64,000 nt of DNA from Evansella vedderi (GCF_030813435.1 NZ_JAUSUG010000024.1:25333-89332), one strand, 5' to 3'; shown: positions 13,835 through 23,827, numbered from the stretch's first letter. Made by a program: numbers and translations. Notes: a model not told the origin generated them from the letters alone.

Positions 13835-13864
13835 TAGACATTAATTTCTCCACTTTGTTATAAT
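13835..13864 (+). promoter_or_regulatory. Promoter of the nuo operon
   Basis: TAGACA and a perfect TATAAT (13859-13864) with an 18-base spacer. Transcription would start near 13871, about 45 bases before the nuoA ATG. Confidence 0.65.
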
Positions 13865-13915
13865 TTGAGTGGGAGTTGGATTAAAACAGAATATTACATG
13901 GAGGGGAGTGAATAT

Positions 13916-14287
13916 ATGGGACTGGGAGTATATTTTGATAATTATATCTATGTGTTATTATTCATGACTTTAGGTGTTGCACTTCCAGTAGCAGCGCTAA
14001 CATTTGGTAGACTTGTTCGACCAAATAACCCATACGCAGAGAAGTTGACTACGTATGAAAGTGGTATAGCTCCAACGGGTGATGCGCAGGTTCGGTATCA
14101 TGTAGCCTATTATATCGTAGCGCTCGAGTTCGTCATTTTTGACGTTGAAACCGTTTTCTTATACCCTTGGGCCGTAGCGCTAGGACAGCTCGGTTGGGTA
14201 GGTCTTAACATTGGCTTAATCTTTATAGCCATCTTAGGGTTAGGACTTGCATATTCTTTCAAAAAGAAGGTGCTAGAATGGAACTAA
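13916..14287 (+). CDS. nuoA: NADH-quinone oxidoreductase subunit A
   Basis: Small membrane subunit of complex I at the junction of the membrane and peripheral arms. With ATG 13916 the protein has 123 residues and three membrane helices; the conserved loop [12 protein letters not shown] and the motif [14 protein letters not shown] are present. The open frame extends upstream to 13865, but that start would overlap the -10 box; GGAGGGGAGTG at 13900-13910 fixes the start at 13916. It is the first gene of an 11-gene operon and overlaps nuoB by ten bases. Confidence 0.95.
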   Translation: MGLGVYFDNYIYVLLFMTLGVALPVAALTFGRLVRPNNPYAEKLTTYESGIAPTGDAQVRYHVAYYIVALEFVIFDVETVFLYPWAVALGQLGWVGLNIGLIFIAILGLGLAYSFKKKVLEWN

Positions 14288-14805
14288 AAGGTTTTCGCGA
14301 AACAGAACAATATGACCCTCGTATCCTCGAGGATATACAGAAAAGTGTGTTTTTCACCAAGCTTGAGCAATTGAAAGCATGGTCACGTACAAGATCTTTA
14401 TGGCCTCTTACGTTTGGTCTTGCCTGTTGTGCAATTGAAATGATGAGCACTGGTGCAGCGAGATATGACTTTGACCGTTTTGGGGTTATTTTTCGTGCAT
14501 CACCAAGGCATGCGGATGTCATGATTGTGGCTGGTACGGTAACAGCGAAAATGGCACCGGTACTAAGAACTCTATATGATCAAATGCCTGAGCCGAAATA
14601 CGTTATATCCATGGGTTCCTGTGCTACTTGCGGTGGACCGTACAAAGAGTCCTACAGTGTATTAAACGGGGTAGACCGTATTGTACCAGTTGACGTATAT
14701 GTACCGGGTTGTCCTCCAACTCCTCCTGCATTAATTGATGGTGTAGATTTGCTTCGTGAAAAGATTCGTAGAGAAGCAAAAGGAGAGAAGGTGACACAAG
14801 GATGA
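14278..14805 (+). CDS. nuoB: NADH-quinone oxidoreductase subunit B (cluster N2)
   Basis: Peripheral-arm subunit of 175 residues holding the terminal 4Fe-4S cluster N2, which passes electrons to quinone. The cluster ligands are visible as the adjacent pair Cys50-Cys51 (GLACCAIE), Cys114 in GSCATCGG and Cys144 in PGCPPTPPA. The start overlaps the end of nuoA and the stop overlaps nuoC (ATGA), so all three are coupled. Confidence 0.96.
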   Translation: MELKGFRETEQYDPRILEDIQKSVFFTKLEQLKAWSRTRSLWPLTFGLACCAIEMMSTGAARYDFDRFGVIFRASPRHADVMIVAGTVTAKMAPVLRTLYDQMPEPKYVISMGSCATCGGPYKESYSVLNGVDRIVPVDVYVPGCPPTPPALIDGVDLLREKIRREAKGEKVTQG

Positions 14806-15425
14806 GTCAAGAAGTGTTGGACCTTATTGTGAAAAAAGTCGATGGATTCCTTGGAGAAGAGGTTGTAGGTAAAAAACCTGAACCTCCGCCAGAGCCGGAA
14901 CCAGAAGAGGAACCAAAGGCAGAAGAGGCTGAAGCCGATGACCCAAAGGCAAAAGCTAGAGCTGCAAGGGCAAAAAAGGCTGCAGCTGCAAAAAAGGCGG
15001 AGGAACCGAAACCGCCTGCACGACTAAACTTCGGAAAGCCCTTAATAGAATTGCCAAGTGAAAAATGGTCCGTTGAACTTGCGGAGCTGCTTCGTGATGA
15101 TCCGGAACTTCAATTTGATTTCTTATCTTGTATTACAGGTGTGGATTACGAAGAACATATGGAAGTTGTTTATAACTTTTATTCAACTGTAAAAAAGCAC
15201 TACCTCTATTTGAAAGTGATAACACCTCGTGAAAAGCCATCTGTTGTTTCTGTAGATTCTGTTTGGAAGGCAGCAGATTACATGGAACGAGAAATTTATG
15301 ATTTGCTAGGTGTTGATTTCCCAGGCCATTGGAATTTAAAAAGAATTCTTCTTGATGACGGCTGGGAGGGTCATCCACTTAGAAAAGATTATATTACCGA
15401 CAAAAAAGCTCTTGGATTGGATTAG
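14802..15425 (+). CDS. nuoC: NADH-quinone oxidoreductase subunit C
   Basis: Peripheral-arm subunit of 207 residues. The conserved 30-kDa subunit domain occupies about residues 75-207 and contains [14 protein letters not shown] and the signature [17 protein letters not shown] near 160-176. The N-terminal 20-72 is a low-complexity stretch, first Pro/Glu rich and then Ala/Lys rich, without predicted fold. Such charged extensions of NuoC occur in other Bacillaceae; their role is unknown. The overlap with nuoB and the 14-base gap to nuoD show one transcript. Confidence 0.94.
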   Translation: MSQEVLDLIVKKVDGFLGEEVVGKKPEPPPEPEPEEEPKAEEAEADDPKAKARAARAKKAAAAKKAEEPKPPARLNFGKPLIELPSEKWSVELAELLRDDPELQFDFLSCITGVDYEEHMEVVYNFYSTVKKHYLYLKVITPREKPSVVSVDSVWKAADYMEREIYDLLGVDFPGHWNLKRILLDDGWEGHPLRKDYITDKKALGLD

Positions 15426-15439
15426 GGGGTGCTGAACGG

Positions 15440-16549
15440 ATGTCAATTAAAACGGAAACGATGACATTAAATATGGGTCCACAACACCCTAGTACACACG
15501 GCGTATTCCGATTGCTCGTTGAAGTAGACGGGGAAACGATTACGAAGGCCGAACCAATCATGGGTTATTTACATCGTGGATCTGAGAAACTAGCAGAAAA
15601 CTTTATCTATACGCAATTTATCCCATACACGGATCGATTGGATTACATGAATGCCATGACAAATAATTACGTTTATTGTGCTGCTGTAGAGAAATTGCTA
15701 GATTGGGAGATTCCTGAGAGGGCAGAGTATTTACGGGTTATCACAATGGAGTTAAACAGGATAGCCAGTCATCTTGTTTGGTGGGGAACGTATTTGCTTG
15801 ATATTGGTGCTCTAAGTCCATTCCTGTACGCATTCCGTGATCGCGACCATATTCTTGATTTGCTAAATGAAATCAGCGGTGCGCGAATGACCTTTAACTA
15901 TCATAGAATTGGCGGAGTAAAATGGGATGCTCCGGAAGGATGGGTTGATAAAGTTAAAGAGAAAGTTAAGGTTTTACGTGAAAATATCAACGAATACGAC
16001 ACCCTTGTGACAGGGAATGAGATTTTCCAAGCCCGAACAATAGGGGTAGGGAAATTAACAAAAGAACAAATCTTAAACTGGGGGATTTCTGGACCATTAG
16101 CACGTGCATCTGGTCTAAAGATCGATATACGTAAGGAGGAGCCATATTCCATCTATGATCGATTTGATTTCGATATCCCGACACAAGAAGAAGGGGATGT
16201 ATACGCCCGCTATAAAGTAAGAATTGCGGAAATGTACGAATCTCTTAAAATTATTGAGCAAGCATGCGAGCAAATTCCTGAAGGGGATATTATCCATAAA
16301 AAAGGTGCACGTATCATGATGATCAAGCCTCCGGCTGGAGAAGCTTACACTCGTGCGGAAGCATCAAAAGGAGAAATCGGGGTTTACGCCATTAGTAATG
16401 GTAAAAACAAGCCTTACCGTGTAAAGCTTCGTAGACCTTCCTTCGTTAATGTAGCTATTTTACAAGATATACTTATAGGCCAAAGCATTCAAGATCTCGT
16501 AGCCATTTTCGGTAGCTTAGATATCGTTCTTGGGGAGGTGGATGCGTAA
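15440..16549 (+). CDS. nuoD: NADH-quinone oxidoreductase subunit D
   Basis: The 49-kDa-type subunit, 369 residues, which forms most of the quinone-binding pocket together with NuoB. The N-terminal hallmark MGPQHPSTHGVFRL lies at residues 12-25, and PIMGYLHRGSEKLAE near 39-53 is also typical, as is the C-terminal run ending in FGSLDIVLGEVDA. The ribosome binding site GGGGGTGCTG precedes ATG 15440. Its stop codon shares one base with the nuoH start. Confidence 0.96.
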   Translation: MSIKTETMTLNMGPQHPSTHGVFRLLVEVDGETITKAEPIMGYLHRGSEKLAENFIYTQFIPYTDRLDYMNAMTNNYVYCAAVEKLLDWEIPERAEYLRVITMELNRIASHLVWWGTYLLDIGALSPFLYAFRDRDHILDLLNEISGARMTFNYHRIGGVKWDAPEGWVDKVKEKVKVLRENINEYDTLVTGNEIFQARTIGVGKLTKEQILNWGISGPLARASGLKIDIRKEEPYSIYDRFDFDIPTQEEGDVYARYKVRIAEMYESLKIIEQACEQIPEGDIIHKKGARIMMIKPPAGEAYTRAEASKGEIGVYAISNGKNKPYRVKLRRPSFVNVAILQDILIGQSIQDLVAIFGSLDIVLGEVDA

Positions 16550-17511
16550 TGGATCTCCTGTACATGACGATTTATTCCGTCATAATTTTAAAGTTAATGT
16601 TAGCAGGTGTTACGTTTTCCATTCTTTTTGAGCGTAAAGTTATCGGGTACATGCAAATGCGTCCAGGGCCAAATAGACACGGTCCTTGGGGTATACTTCA
16701 AACGGTTGCTGACGTTATGAAGCTCCTCATGAAAGAGGATGTTATTCCACGTCAGGCTGATAGAGCGATATTTGTATTAGCTCCAGTTATCGCTTTTGCT
16801 CCAGCATTTACGGTATATGCCGTTATCTCATGGAGTGACACAATTTACGCAGCGGATTTAAATATTGGTGTGCTTTATTTTCTAGGGGTATCCTCCATGA
16901 CAATGTTAGGGGTATTAATGGGCGGATGGAGCTCAAATAACAAATACTCCTTACTAGGTGCTATTCGTGGGGTTGCTCAAATGATCAGCTATGAGCTCCC
17001 GTTAGTCCTTTCCATCTTAGGTATCGTAATTTTAGTAGGTTCATTAAATCTTAGAGATATCGTTTACTTTCAGCAAGATATAGGAATGTGGTTTATCATT
17101 CCTCAATTCTTAGCCTTTGTTATTTACATGATTTCAGCAATTGCTGAGTTGAACCGCTCTCCATTTGATTTACCTGAAGCAGAGTCAGAGCTTGTATCAG
17201 GTTACCATACGGAATATTCAGGGTTTAGATATGCGTTCTTTATGTTAGCAGAGTACACTTATGCGATTGCTATTGCAGCTTTTGCCACAACGCTATTTTT
17301 GGGCGGTTGGTTAGGTCCAGCCTTCTTACCAGGAGTTGTTTGGTTCCTGTTAAAAATGTGTATCTTTATGTTCATTTGGTTCTGGTTACGTGCAACATTA
17401 CCACGTGCCCGCGTAAGCCATTTGATGCAATTTAGTTGGAAGGTACTCATCCCGTTAGCGTTATTGAACATTGTAGTTACAGCGATTATAAAAGTGTGGA
17501 TGGGGTGGTAA
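16549..17511 (+). CDS. nuoH: NADH-quinone oxidoreductase subunit H
   Basis: Membrane subunit of 320 residues at the base of the peripheral arm, shaping the quinone tunnel and the first proton path. Eight or so hydrophobic helices are seen, together with the conserved cytoplasmic loops ERKVIGYMQMRPGPNRHGP (from about residue 28), NRSPFDLPEAESELVSGYHT (from about 202) and RATLPRARVSHLM. It is contiguous with nuoD by a TAATG overlap and ends one base before nuoI. Confidence 0.96.
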   Translation: MDLLYMTIYSVIILKLMLAGVTFSILFERKVIGYMQMRPGPNRHGPWGILQTVADVMKLLMKEDVIPRQADRAIFVLAPVIAFAPAFTVYAVISWSDTIYAADLNIGVLYFLGVSSMTMLGVLMGGWSSNNKYSLLGAIRGVAQMISYELPLVLSILGIVILVGSLNLRDIVYFQQDIGMWFIIPQFLAFVIYMISAIAELNRSPFDLPEAESELVSGYHTEYSGFRYAFFMLAEYTYAIAIAAFATTLFLGGWLGPAFLPGVVWFLLKMCIFMFIWFWLRATLPRARVSHLMQFSWKVLIPLALLNIVVTAIIKVWMGW

Positions 17512-17512
17512 A

Positions 17513-17968
17513 ATGTTTCGATTATTAAAAGGATTCGGTGTAACCTTTAATTATTTTAGGAAAAAAAATATCACCATCCAGTATCCTGATGAAAAAGTAG
17601 TTATGCCGGCGCGTTTCCGCGGAATCCATAGATTTTTTCCAGATAAATGTATCGTCTGTGACTTATGTGTCAAGGTTTGCCCTACAGATGTTATTACACT
17701 AACTGGAAAAAAATCAGAAGAGAATCCGAAGAAGAAAGTAATAGATACGTATAACATTGATTTCCAAGGCTGTATATTATGTGATTTTTGTACAGAGGTT
17801 TGTCCTACGGATGCGATCGTTATGACGGCAAGATATAACAATTTAAGCTCCTTCAATCGTGCGGAGCAGTTTAAAGATATCCATTGGTTATCCGATAACC
17901 ACGTCTACGGTCATTATGAAGAATCGGACCCTGTACCGGAGATGGGAGAAAGAGGTGAGCGTAAGTGA
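17513..17968 (+). CDS. nuoI: NADH-quinone oxidoreductase subunit I (two 4Fe-4S clusters)
   Basis: Ferredoxin-like peripheral subunit of 151 residues. Two complete 4Fe-4S motifs are present: Cys46, 49, 52 and 56 (CIVCDLCVKVCP) and Cys87, 90, 93 and 97 (CILCDFCTEVCP). In an enzyme without NuoEFG these clusters would be the entry point of electrons into the complex. It overlaps nuoJ by four bases. Confidence 0.96.
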   Translation: MFRLLKGFGVTFNYFRKKNITIQYPDEKVVMPARFRGIHRFFPDKCIVCDLCVKVCPTDVITLTGKKSEENPKKKVIDTYNIDFQGCILCDFCTEVCPTDAIVMTARYNNLSSFNRAEQFKDIHWLSDNHVYGHYEESDPVPEMGERGERK

Positions 17969-18462
17969 GTACGCAGTTAATCTTCTTTCTTGTTCTAGCA
18001 ATCATTGCTATCGCTGGTGCGGTCTTAGTTCTTAAACTAAATAAAATCTCTCATCGAATAGTGTCTATGTTCTTCACCTTCTTTGCAACAGCAGGTATTT
18101 ACTTCCTTTTAGGTGCAGAGTTCATTGGGATTATCCAAATTATCGTTTATGCGGGTGCCGTAACGATACTCTTCGTCTTCGGTATGATGATGACGGAGCA
18201 CCGTAACATAACCTTTGGATATCATCCTAGGAAAATCCATAGGGTCCTTAGTTTCATAGGAGTTGGAACGTTATTAGGATTAATGCTCTATGGCATCTCT
18301 ACCCTGGACAATTTGCCGTTAAAAGAGCAATACGTAGGAACGGCAGAGGATATTGGTATTTCCCTTTATGGACACTACTTTATTGCTGTTATTGGAATGG
18401 GCTTTTTGCTTACAGCAGCTCTAATTGGAGCAATCGTTATTGCTCGGAAGGAGGCGAAGTAA
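17965..18462 (+). CDS. nuoJ: NADH-quinone oxidoreductase subunit J
   Basis: Membrane subunit of 165 residues with five hydrophobic helices. The third carries the conserved EFIGIIQIIVYAGAVTILFVFG-type segment (residues about 52-73) including the pi-bulge region known from NuoJ. The GTG start at 17965 overlaps the nuoI stop, and the stop codon abuts the nuoK ATG. Confidence 0.93.
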   Translation: MSTQLIFFLVLAIIAIAGAVLVLKLNKISHRIVSMFFTFFATAGIYFLLGAEFIGIIQIIVYAGAVTILFVFGMMMTEHRNITFGYHPRKIHRVLSFIGVGTLLGLMLYGISTLDNLPLKEQYVGTAEDIGISLYGHYFIAVIGMGFLLTAALIGAIVIARKEAK

Positions 18463-18771
18463 ATGGTCCACATTACATTCTTTTTAGCCCTTGCAGCAAT
18501 TCTCTTTTGTATCGGATTGTACGGCGTGTTAACTAGAAGACATTTGGTTATCGTCCTAGTCTGTGTGGAGTTAATGCTTATGGCCGTAAGCATCAACTTA
18601 ATAGCATTCTCTGCTATAGGACCATCCGCCGGTATCGAAGGTCAAGTGTTTACACTGTTCATCATTTCAGTCGCAGCAGCAGAGGTAGCTGTCGGTTTAG
18701 CAATATTAATTGCACTATATCGTAATAGAGAATCTATCGACGTAATAAAACATGACTTGTTGCGCTGGTAA
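18463..18771 (+). CDS. nuoK: NADH-quinone oxidoreductase subunit K
   Basis: Membrane subunit of 102 residues with three helices. The two buried glutamates of the proton path lie in [13 protein letters not shown] and in [18 protein letters not shown]. It begins directly after the nuoJ stop, with GGAGGCGAAG as ribosome binding site inside nuoJ. A 190-base gap with a repeat follows before nuoL. Confidence 0.95.
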   Translation: MVHITFFLALAAILFCIGLYGVLTRRHLVIVLVCVELMLMAVSINLIAFSAIGPSAGIEGQVFTLFIISVAAAEVAVGLAILIALYRNRESIDVIKHDLLRW

Positions 18772-18775
18772 AAAA

Positions 18776-18881
18776 GAAAAGCGGAAGCGTCTTGAACACG
18801 AGCGAAACACTGCTTGAATTTACTTCTTTGTAGTTTTGCGACGAGTTTACGAGGAGCAAGTAGACGCTGGAGCTAGACAGC
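18776..18881 (+). repeat. Interspersed repeat family C between nuoK and nuoL
   Basis: A 106-base element bounded by AAGCGGAAGCG on the left and CGCTGGAGCTAGACAG on the right. The ends could pair partly. A decayed copy in the opposite orientation is seen at 24927-24949. From memory this family is widespread between genes in Bacillus genomes. Here it lies inside the nuo operon. Confidence 0.6.
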
Positions 18882-18963
18882 TAAAGTTAAAAACAATATT
18901 TTAATCTAAAATAGATTGTGAACTTTTAATCTATCAACGATTAATAGAGGAAAAGGTGATGGT

Positions 18964-20838
18964 ATGATACAAAATGCCTGGTTAATACCGGTCTTTCCGC
19001 TAATCGCCTTCATCATCCTGTTATTCTTTGGGAGATATCTTAAACAGAAATCTGCTTACGTTGGAATAACAGCTATGGCCCTGTCGTTCATACTAGCTGT
19101 ACTTGTCTTGTTTGAACGAATTGGTGGAGATACCTATACAAATACGATTACATGGCTAACATTTGGAGATAGTACGATCAGCATGGGGTATGAAGTAACG
19201 GCATTGAACGCAATGATGCTCATTGTTGTAACCCTAGTAAGCTTAGTCGTACACATTTTCTCAAAAGAATACATGCATGAAGATGATAGAATAAATGTTT
19301 TCTACTCCTATCTAGGATTATTCTCCTTCTCCATGCTAGGTTTGGTGCTGGCACCAAACATTCTTCAACTCTTTATTTTCTGGGAGCTAGTGGGATTATG
19401 CTCGTACTTGCTTGTTGGATTCTGGTTCTTCAAGCCAGAAGCGGCAGCCGCTGCGAAAAAAGCCTTCTTAACAACTAGAATTGGGGATGTTGGTTTACTT
19501 ATCGGTTTAGTCCTTCTATTCACTGCTACCGGCAGCTTCGAATACGGAGAAGTATTTGCAGCAATGGAAGCTGGACTATTAAACGGAACAATTAGTGAAG
19601 CACTAGTAACGGTAATTGCTATCTGTATCTTCCTTGGTGCTGTCGGTAAATCGGCACAGTTCCCGCTTCATGTCTGGTTACCTGACGCAATGGAAGGTCC
19701 AACGCCAGTTTCCGCTTTAATCCACGCAGCAACGATGGTTGCTGCAGGGGTATACTTAGTTGGTGTTATGTATCCTGTATTCCTTGCATCTAACACAGCT
19801 ATGACAGTAGTAGCTTATACTGGTGCAATAACGGCAATTTTTGCCGCAACCATTGCATTAGTAAATACAGATATAAAACGGATTCTTGCCTACTCTACGG
19901 TCAGTCAGCTTGGTCTGATGATCCTAGCCTTAGGTACTGTAGGATATGTTGCAGGTCTATTCCACCTTATGACACACGCATTCTTTAAAGCCCTCCTCTT
20001 CTTAGGAGCAGGTAGTGTTATTTACGGACTTCACCACCGTCAAGATATACGAAAAATGGGTGGTCTATGGAGCCGCATGAAAGTTACATCCATTACCTTC
20101 TTAATAGGTGCATTAGCCATCGCTGGGGTACCACCATTAGCAGGGTTCTGGAGTAAGGAGCTTGTTTTAGCAGCTGTATGGTACGAAGGGGACATCTTCC
20201 TTTTCATACTAGCAGTTCTAACATCTCTATTAACGGCATTTTATATGTTCCGTCTGTTCTTTAAAGCCTTCACTGGAGAGTTTAGAGGGGATCATGAGCC
20301 ACACGGGGAGAACTCTAAACTAATGACTATGCCATTAGTAGTGTTAGCAACTTTAGCTGTTGTTGCAGGATTTGTGAATACACCATTTGGTTTCTGGTTA
20401 GAAGGATTTTTAACAGAAGGATTAAATGTAGGCTACTCCGCACATGGGGATGCTTGGTTAATCTTCTTATCTATTGGTATCGCAGTCGCAGGTATTGCTC
20501 TTGCGTGGGCAATGTACTATAAAAAATCAATTCCAGAGGACTTCTTGTCTAGTAAATTCCCTGGAGCCCATAAAGTTCTTTTGAACAAGTATTATATGGA
20601 TGAATTCTATCAAAAAGCGTTCGTACTACCTACCGTTACCATCGGGAAATTCTTCTGGGAAGTGGACAGAAGTATCATCGACGGTATCGTGAACTTTGTT
20701 GGTCGTTCGACACGCAATTCTGGACGTACTTTTGCTAAACGCCATGATGGACAATTGCAAACTTACGGTCTTGTTACCATCATCGGAGGTCTCGCAGTCA
20801 TCGCAGTTGCCTTCGTGTTAGGGGGGTATTTCGGATGA
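18964..20838 (+). CDS. nuoL: NADH-quinone oxidoreductase subunit L
   Basis: Antiporter-like, distal proton-pumping membrane subunit of 624 residues. It has the Mrp/NuoL core with FIFWELVGLCSYLLVGFW (Glu of the channel, near residues 138-155), the lysine-bearing VGKSAQFPLHVWLPDAMEGP (from about 224) and the helix HLMTHAFFKALLFLGAG. The C-terminal 120 residues include the lateral amphipathic helix region and a final membrane anchor. It overlaps nuoM by four bases. Confidence 0.96.
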   Translation: MIQNAWLIPVFPLIAFIILLFFGRYLKQKSAYVGITAMALSFILAVLVLFERIGGDTYTNTITWLTFGDSTISMGYEVTALNAMMLIVVTLVSLVVHIFSKEYMHEDDRINVFYSYLGLFSFSMLGLVLAPNILQLFIFWELVGLCSYLLVGFWFFKPEAAAAAKKAFLTTRIGDVGLLIGLVLLFTATGSFEYGEVFAAMEAGLLNGTISEALVTVIAICIFLGAVGKSAQFPLHVWLPDAMEGPTPVSALIHAATMVAAGVYLVGVMYPVFLASNTAMTVVAYTGAITAIFAATIALVNTDIKRILAYSTVSQLGLMILALGTVGYVAGLFHLMTHAFFKALLFLGAGSVIYGLHHRQDIRKMGGLWSRMKVTSITFLIGALAIAGVPPLAGFWSKELVLAAVWYEGDIFLFILAVLTSLLTAFYMFRLFFKAFTGEFRGDHEPHGENSKLMTMPLVVLATLAVVAGFVNTPFGFWLEGFLTEGLNVGYSAHGDAWLIFLSIGIAVAGIALAWAMYYKKSIPEDFLSSKFPGAHKVLLNKYYMDEFYQKAFVLPTVTIGKFFWEVDRSIIDGIVNFVGRSTRNSGRTFAKRHDGQLQTYGLVTIIGGLAVIAVAFVLGGYFG

Positions 20839-22361
20839 TTGACACTATACTTTCATGGTTGGTCTTCTTACCATTAGCCGGAGCACTCTTAATCCTGACG
20901 ATTCCGAAAGAAAACAAAAACGTGATAAGGTCCATTGCAATTGGGACATCGATCCTTGCGTTTTTCGTATCCGTCGTTTTATGGGCAGCCTTCGATAGGG
21001 GACATTCTGGGATGCAATTTTACCAAGTTGTTCCTTGGTTAAACCTTGACTTCCTGCAAATAAATTATGAAGTTGGTGTCGACGGATTGTCAGTACCACT
21101 TGTGGTGTTAACAACAATCGTAACGACCTTAGCATTATTTGCATCCTTGTCGATTCAACATCGAGTAAAAGAGTTTTATGTTTGGACCTTGGTATTACTT
21201 ACGGGGATGCTAGGTGTATTTGTAGCTTTAGATATGTTCCTATTCTTCTTATTCTTTGAGCTAACCCTCATTCCAATGTTCTTCATTATCGGAATATGGG
21301 GTGGAAAGGAACGAGAATACGCATCATTCAAGTTCCTTGTATACACCGGATTAGGTAGTGCCATCATGTTCATTACTTTCATTGCTATGTTTGTTTATGG
21401 TGGAACAGCTATGGGAGGACTTCAGAACTCATCCTTTAGTATTCCACAATTAGCGGAAATTTATGCCAACACTGATGCAATTTCTGCAGGTGTTAGGGGA
21501 GCATTGTTCTTAGCTCTATTTATTGCCTTTGCAGTAAAGCTTCCAATCTTCCCGTTCCATACTTGGTTGCCAAATGCCCACGTTGAAGCACCAACAGCAG
21601 CGTCTATGATTTTAGCTGGTGTGTTGTTGAAAATGGGGGGATACGGTTTAATTCGTGTCGGAATTGGGATTTTACCAGACCAAGCAGCCCGCTTTGCAAC
21701 ATTAATTGCTATTCTCGGTGTTGTAAATATCATTTACGGTGCACTATTAGCCCTAGTACAAACGGATTTGAAGCGTCTTGTTGCCTTCTCGAGTATTAGT
21801 CATATGGGGATCGTTCTTTTAGGAATTGCATCCTTCACGGCATCAGGGATACAGGGGGCAATCTTTCAGCTTGTCTCTCACGGATTTATTTCTGCACTCC
21901 TGTTCTTTATGGTAGGTGCCCTTTATGAACGAACGAAGACAAGAACGATTTCTGAACTGGGAGGTCTATCTAAATCCGTACCGATTCTTGCAGGTTTCAC
22001 CCTTGCAGCGGCGATGGCTTCTGTAGGTTTACCTGGATTATCTGGGTTCGTAAGTGAGCTTTTAGCTTTTATTGGTGTATTTGGAGCAGATGCATCCATT
22101 TTACCAGCTGCAAAGCTATGGGGTGTTATCGCTGGAATAGGTATTATCTTAACAGCGGCATACCTTCTATGGGCTGTACAACGTACAACATTCGGACAAC
22201 TGAACGACAAATATAAAGAATTACAAGATGCACGTCCATTGGAATATATCCCTATGATCGGTTTACTTGGGTTCAGTATTCTCATCGGAGTATATCCATA
22301 TATCTTAAGTGACGTGATTAACATTACAGTTCTAGACATCTTGTCAAAGATAGGGGGTTAA
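20835..22361 (+). CDS. nuoM: NADH-quinone oxidoreductase subunit M
   Basis: Antiporter-like proton-pumping subunit of 508 residues. Channel features are FFFELTLIPMFFIIGIWGG (glutamate near residue 139), FAVKLPIFPFHTWLPNAHVEAPT (lysine near 235) and HGFISALLFFMVG. About 14 membrane helices are predicted. Translationally coupled to nuoL and five bases from nuoN. Confidence 0.96.
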   Translation: MIDTILSWLVFLPLAGALLILTIPKENKNVIRSIAIGTSILAFFVSVVLWAAFDRGHSGMQFYQVVPWLNLDFLQINYEVGVDGLSVPLVVLTTIVTTLALFASLSIQHRVKEFYVWTLVLLTGMLGVFVALDMFLFFLFFELTLIPMFFIIGIWGGKEREYASFKFLVYTGLGSAIMFITFIAMFVYGGTAMGGLQNSSFSIPQLAEIYANTDAISAGVRGALFLALFIAFAVKLPIFPFHTWLPNAHVEAPTAASMILAGVLLKMGGYGLIRVGIGILPDQAARFATLIAILGVVNIIYGALLALVQTDLKRLVAFSSISHMGIVLLGIASFTASGIQGAIFQLVSHGFISALLFFMVGALYERTKTRTISELGGLSKSVPILAGFTLAAAMASVGLPGLSGFVSELLAFIGVFGADASILPAAKLWGVIAGIGIILTAAYLLWAVQRTTFGQLNDKYKELQDARPLEYIPMIGLLGFSILIGVYPYILSDVINITVLDILSKIGG

Positions 22362-22366
22362 AGACA

Positions 22367-23827
22367 ATGTTGTTAGCTAATGATGCAAACTGGTCTTTAA
22401 TGACTCCGGAAATCGTTTTAGCAGCTCTTGCGTTAATCATCTTTACGATCGACTTTATGACCGATATTAAAGGGAAGAAACCTTTCCTTGGACGTTTGAG
22501 TATCATTTCTTTGCTTATTACAGCTGTACTCGTACTGTTTACAAACAATGATGGAGGTACGATTGGGCACGTTTTCGTTGTAGACTCCTTCTCCATGGTC
22601 TTTAAGTTGATCATTCTTGTAGGTGTAGCGCTAGTCATTGGGATCAGTATGTACTACCTAGATAAACATGAAGACATCTATCAAGGGGAGTATTATTCCT
22701 TAATGCTCTTTGCTACCCTAGGTGCAATGCTGATGGTTTCCTCAGCAGATTTGATTGTTTTATTTGTAGGGTTAGAGATCCTTAGTATCTCGTCTTACTG
22801 TTTAGCCGCCTTCAAAAAATATAATCGAAAGTCCACAGAGGCAGGTATCAAATACGTTGTCCTTGGTGGAACAGCATCAGCGTTTATCCTTTATGGGATG
22901 TCGTTCCTATATGGTCTAACGGGAACAACTAGTATTGTGGAAATCCGTGAAGCAATACCAACATTATGGGTTGATTATACATGGGTTATTGCCATGAGCT
23001 TTTTATTCATGCTGGCAGGTTTTGGTTTCAAAATTTCCGCAGTTCCATTCCATATGTGGGCACCAGATGTATATGAAGGATCACCAACACCGGTTACAGC
23101 ATTCTTATCCGTTGTCTCAAAGCTTGCGGGCTTTGCCATCGTGTTGCGTTTGTTCTTCGTAACATTCGAAAATATTTACGTAGAATGGGCATTTACCTTT
23201 GCTGTCATAGCAGCATTAACCATGGTTATTGGTAACTTTATTGCCCTTACTCAGAAAAATGTGAAGCGTTTAATGGCGTATTCAGGTATTGCTCAAGCTG
23301 GTTACTTACTCGTACCGATAGCGGCAGTGGTAACAGAAGCAGATACCTTTACTATGATTGCTTTCTATGGAATGGCCTATGTATTAATGACACTAGGAGC
23401 TTTCGCGATCATTATTTTGGTTACGGAGGATTCAGGAAAGGAAGATATGTCCAGCTTTAAAGGGCTGTGGGAGCGCTCCCCATACATGGCAGTAGCAATG
23501 TCTGTATTTCTTATTTCATTGGCAGGTCTTCCACTTACACTAGGTTTCTGGGGTAAAGCTTACATCTTCTTCGGTGCTGTTGCAGCAGGCATGACATGGT
23601 TAGCAGTAGTGATGATCGTCACAAGCGTAGTTTCCTTTTTCTACTACTTTGGCATCATCAGGCAAATGTTCATGCGCGAACCAGAACCAACGGACCAAGA
23701 AATCAAAGTGCCTGTATACCTTTCCGTAGTGGTTACAATTTGCTTAGCAGTAACTGTAGCCCTAGCGTTCATTCCAAGCATCGTAATGGATTGGCTGCAA
23801 GGCCTAACCTGGATGGGGATGTTCTAA
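22367..23827 (+). CDS. nuoN: NADH-quinone oxidoreductase subunit N
   Basis: Third antiporter-like subunit, 486 residues, placed between NuoM and NuoK in the assembled enzyme. The glutamate helix reads LIVLFVGLEILSISSYCLAAFKKYN (residues about 125-149), the lysine helix FGFKISAVPFHMWAPDVYEGSPTP follows near 223, and about 14 helices are predicted. It is the last gene of the operon. No nuoE, nuoF or nuoG lies anywhere in the window. Confidence 0.96.
   Translation: MLLANDANWSLMTPEIVLAALALIIFTIDFMTDIKGKKPFLGRLSIISLLITAVLVLFTNNDGGTIGHVFVVDSFSMVFKLIILVGVALVIGISMYYLDKHEDIYQGEYYSLMLFATLGAMLMVSSADLIVLFVGLEILSISSYCLAAFKKYNRKSTEAGIKYVVLGGTASAFILYGMSFLYGLTGTTSIVEIREAIPTLWVDYTWVIAMSFLFMLAGFGFKISAVPFHMWAPDVYEGSPTPVTAFLSVVSKLAGFAIVLRLFFVTFENIYVEWAFTFAVIAALTMVIGNFIALTQKNVKRLMAYSGIAQAGYLLVPIAAVVTEADTFTMIAFYGMAYVLMTLGAFAIIILVTEDSGKEDMSSFKGLWERSPYMAVAMSVFLISLAGLPLTLGFWGKAYIFFGAVAAGMTWLAVVMIVTSVVSFFYYFGIIRQMFMREPEPTDQEIKVPVYLSVVVTICLAVTVALAFIPSIVMDWLQGLTWMGMF

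Noticed and set aside
13916..23827. Mrp-type antiporter or hydrogenase-linked complex
   Set aside because: NuoB, NuoC, NuoD and NuoI with complete cluster ligands, together with NuoH, define a complex I; NuoD lacks the paired CxxC motifs of NiFe hydrogenases.
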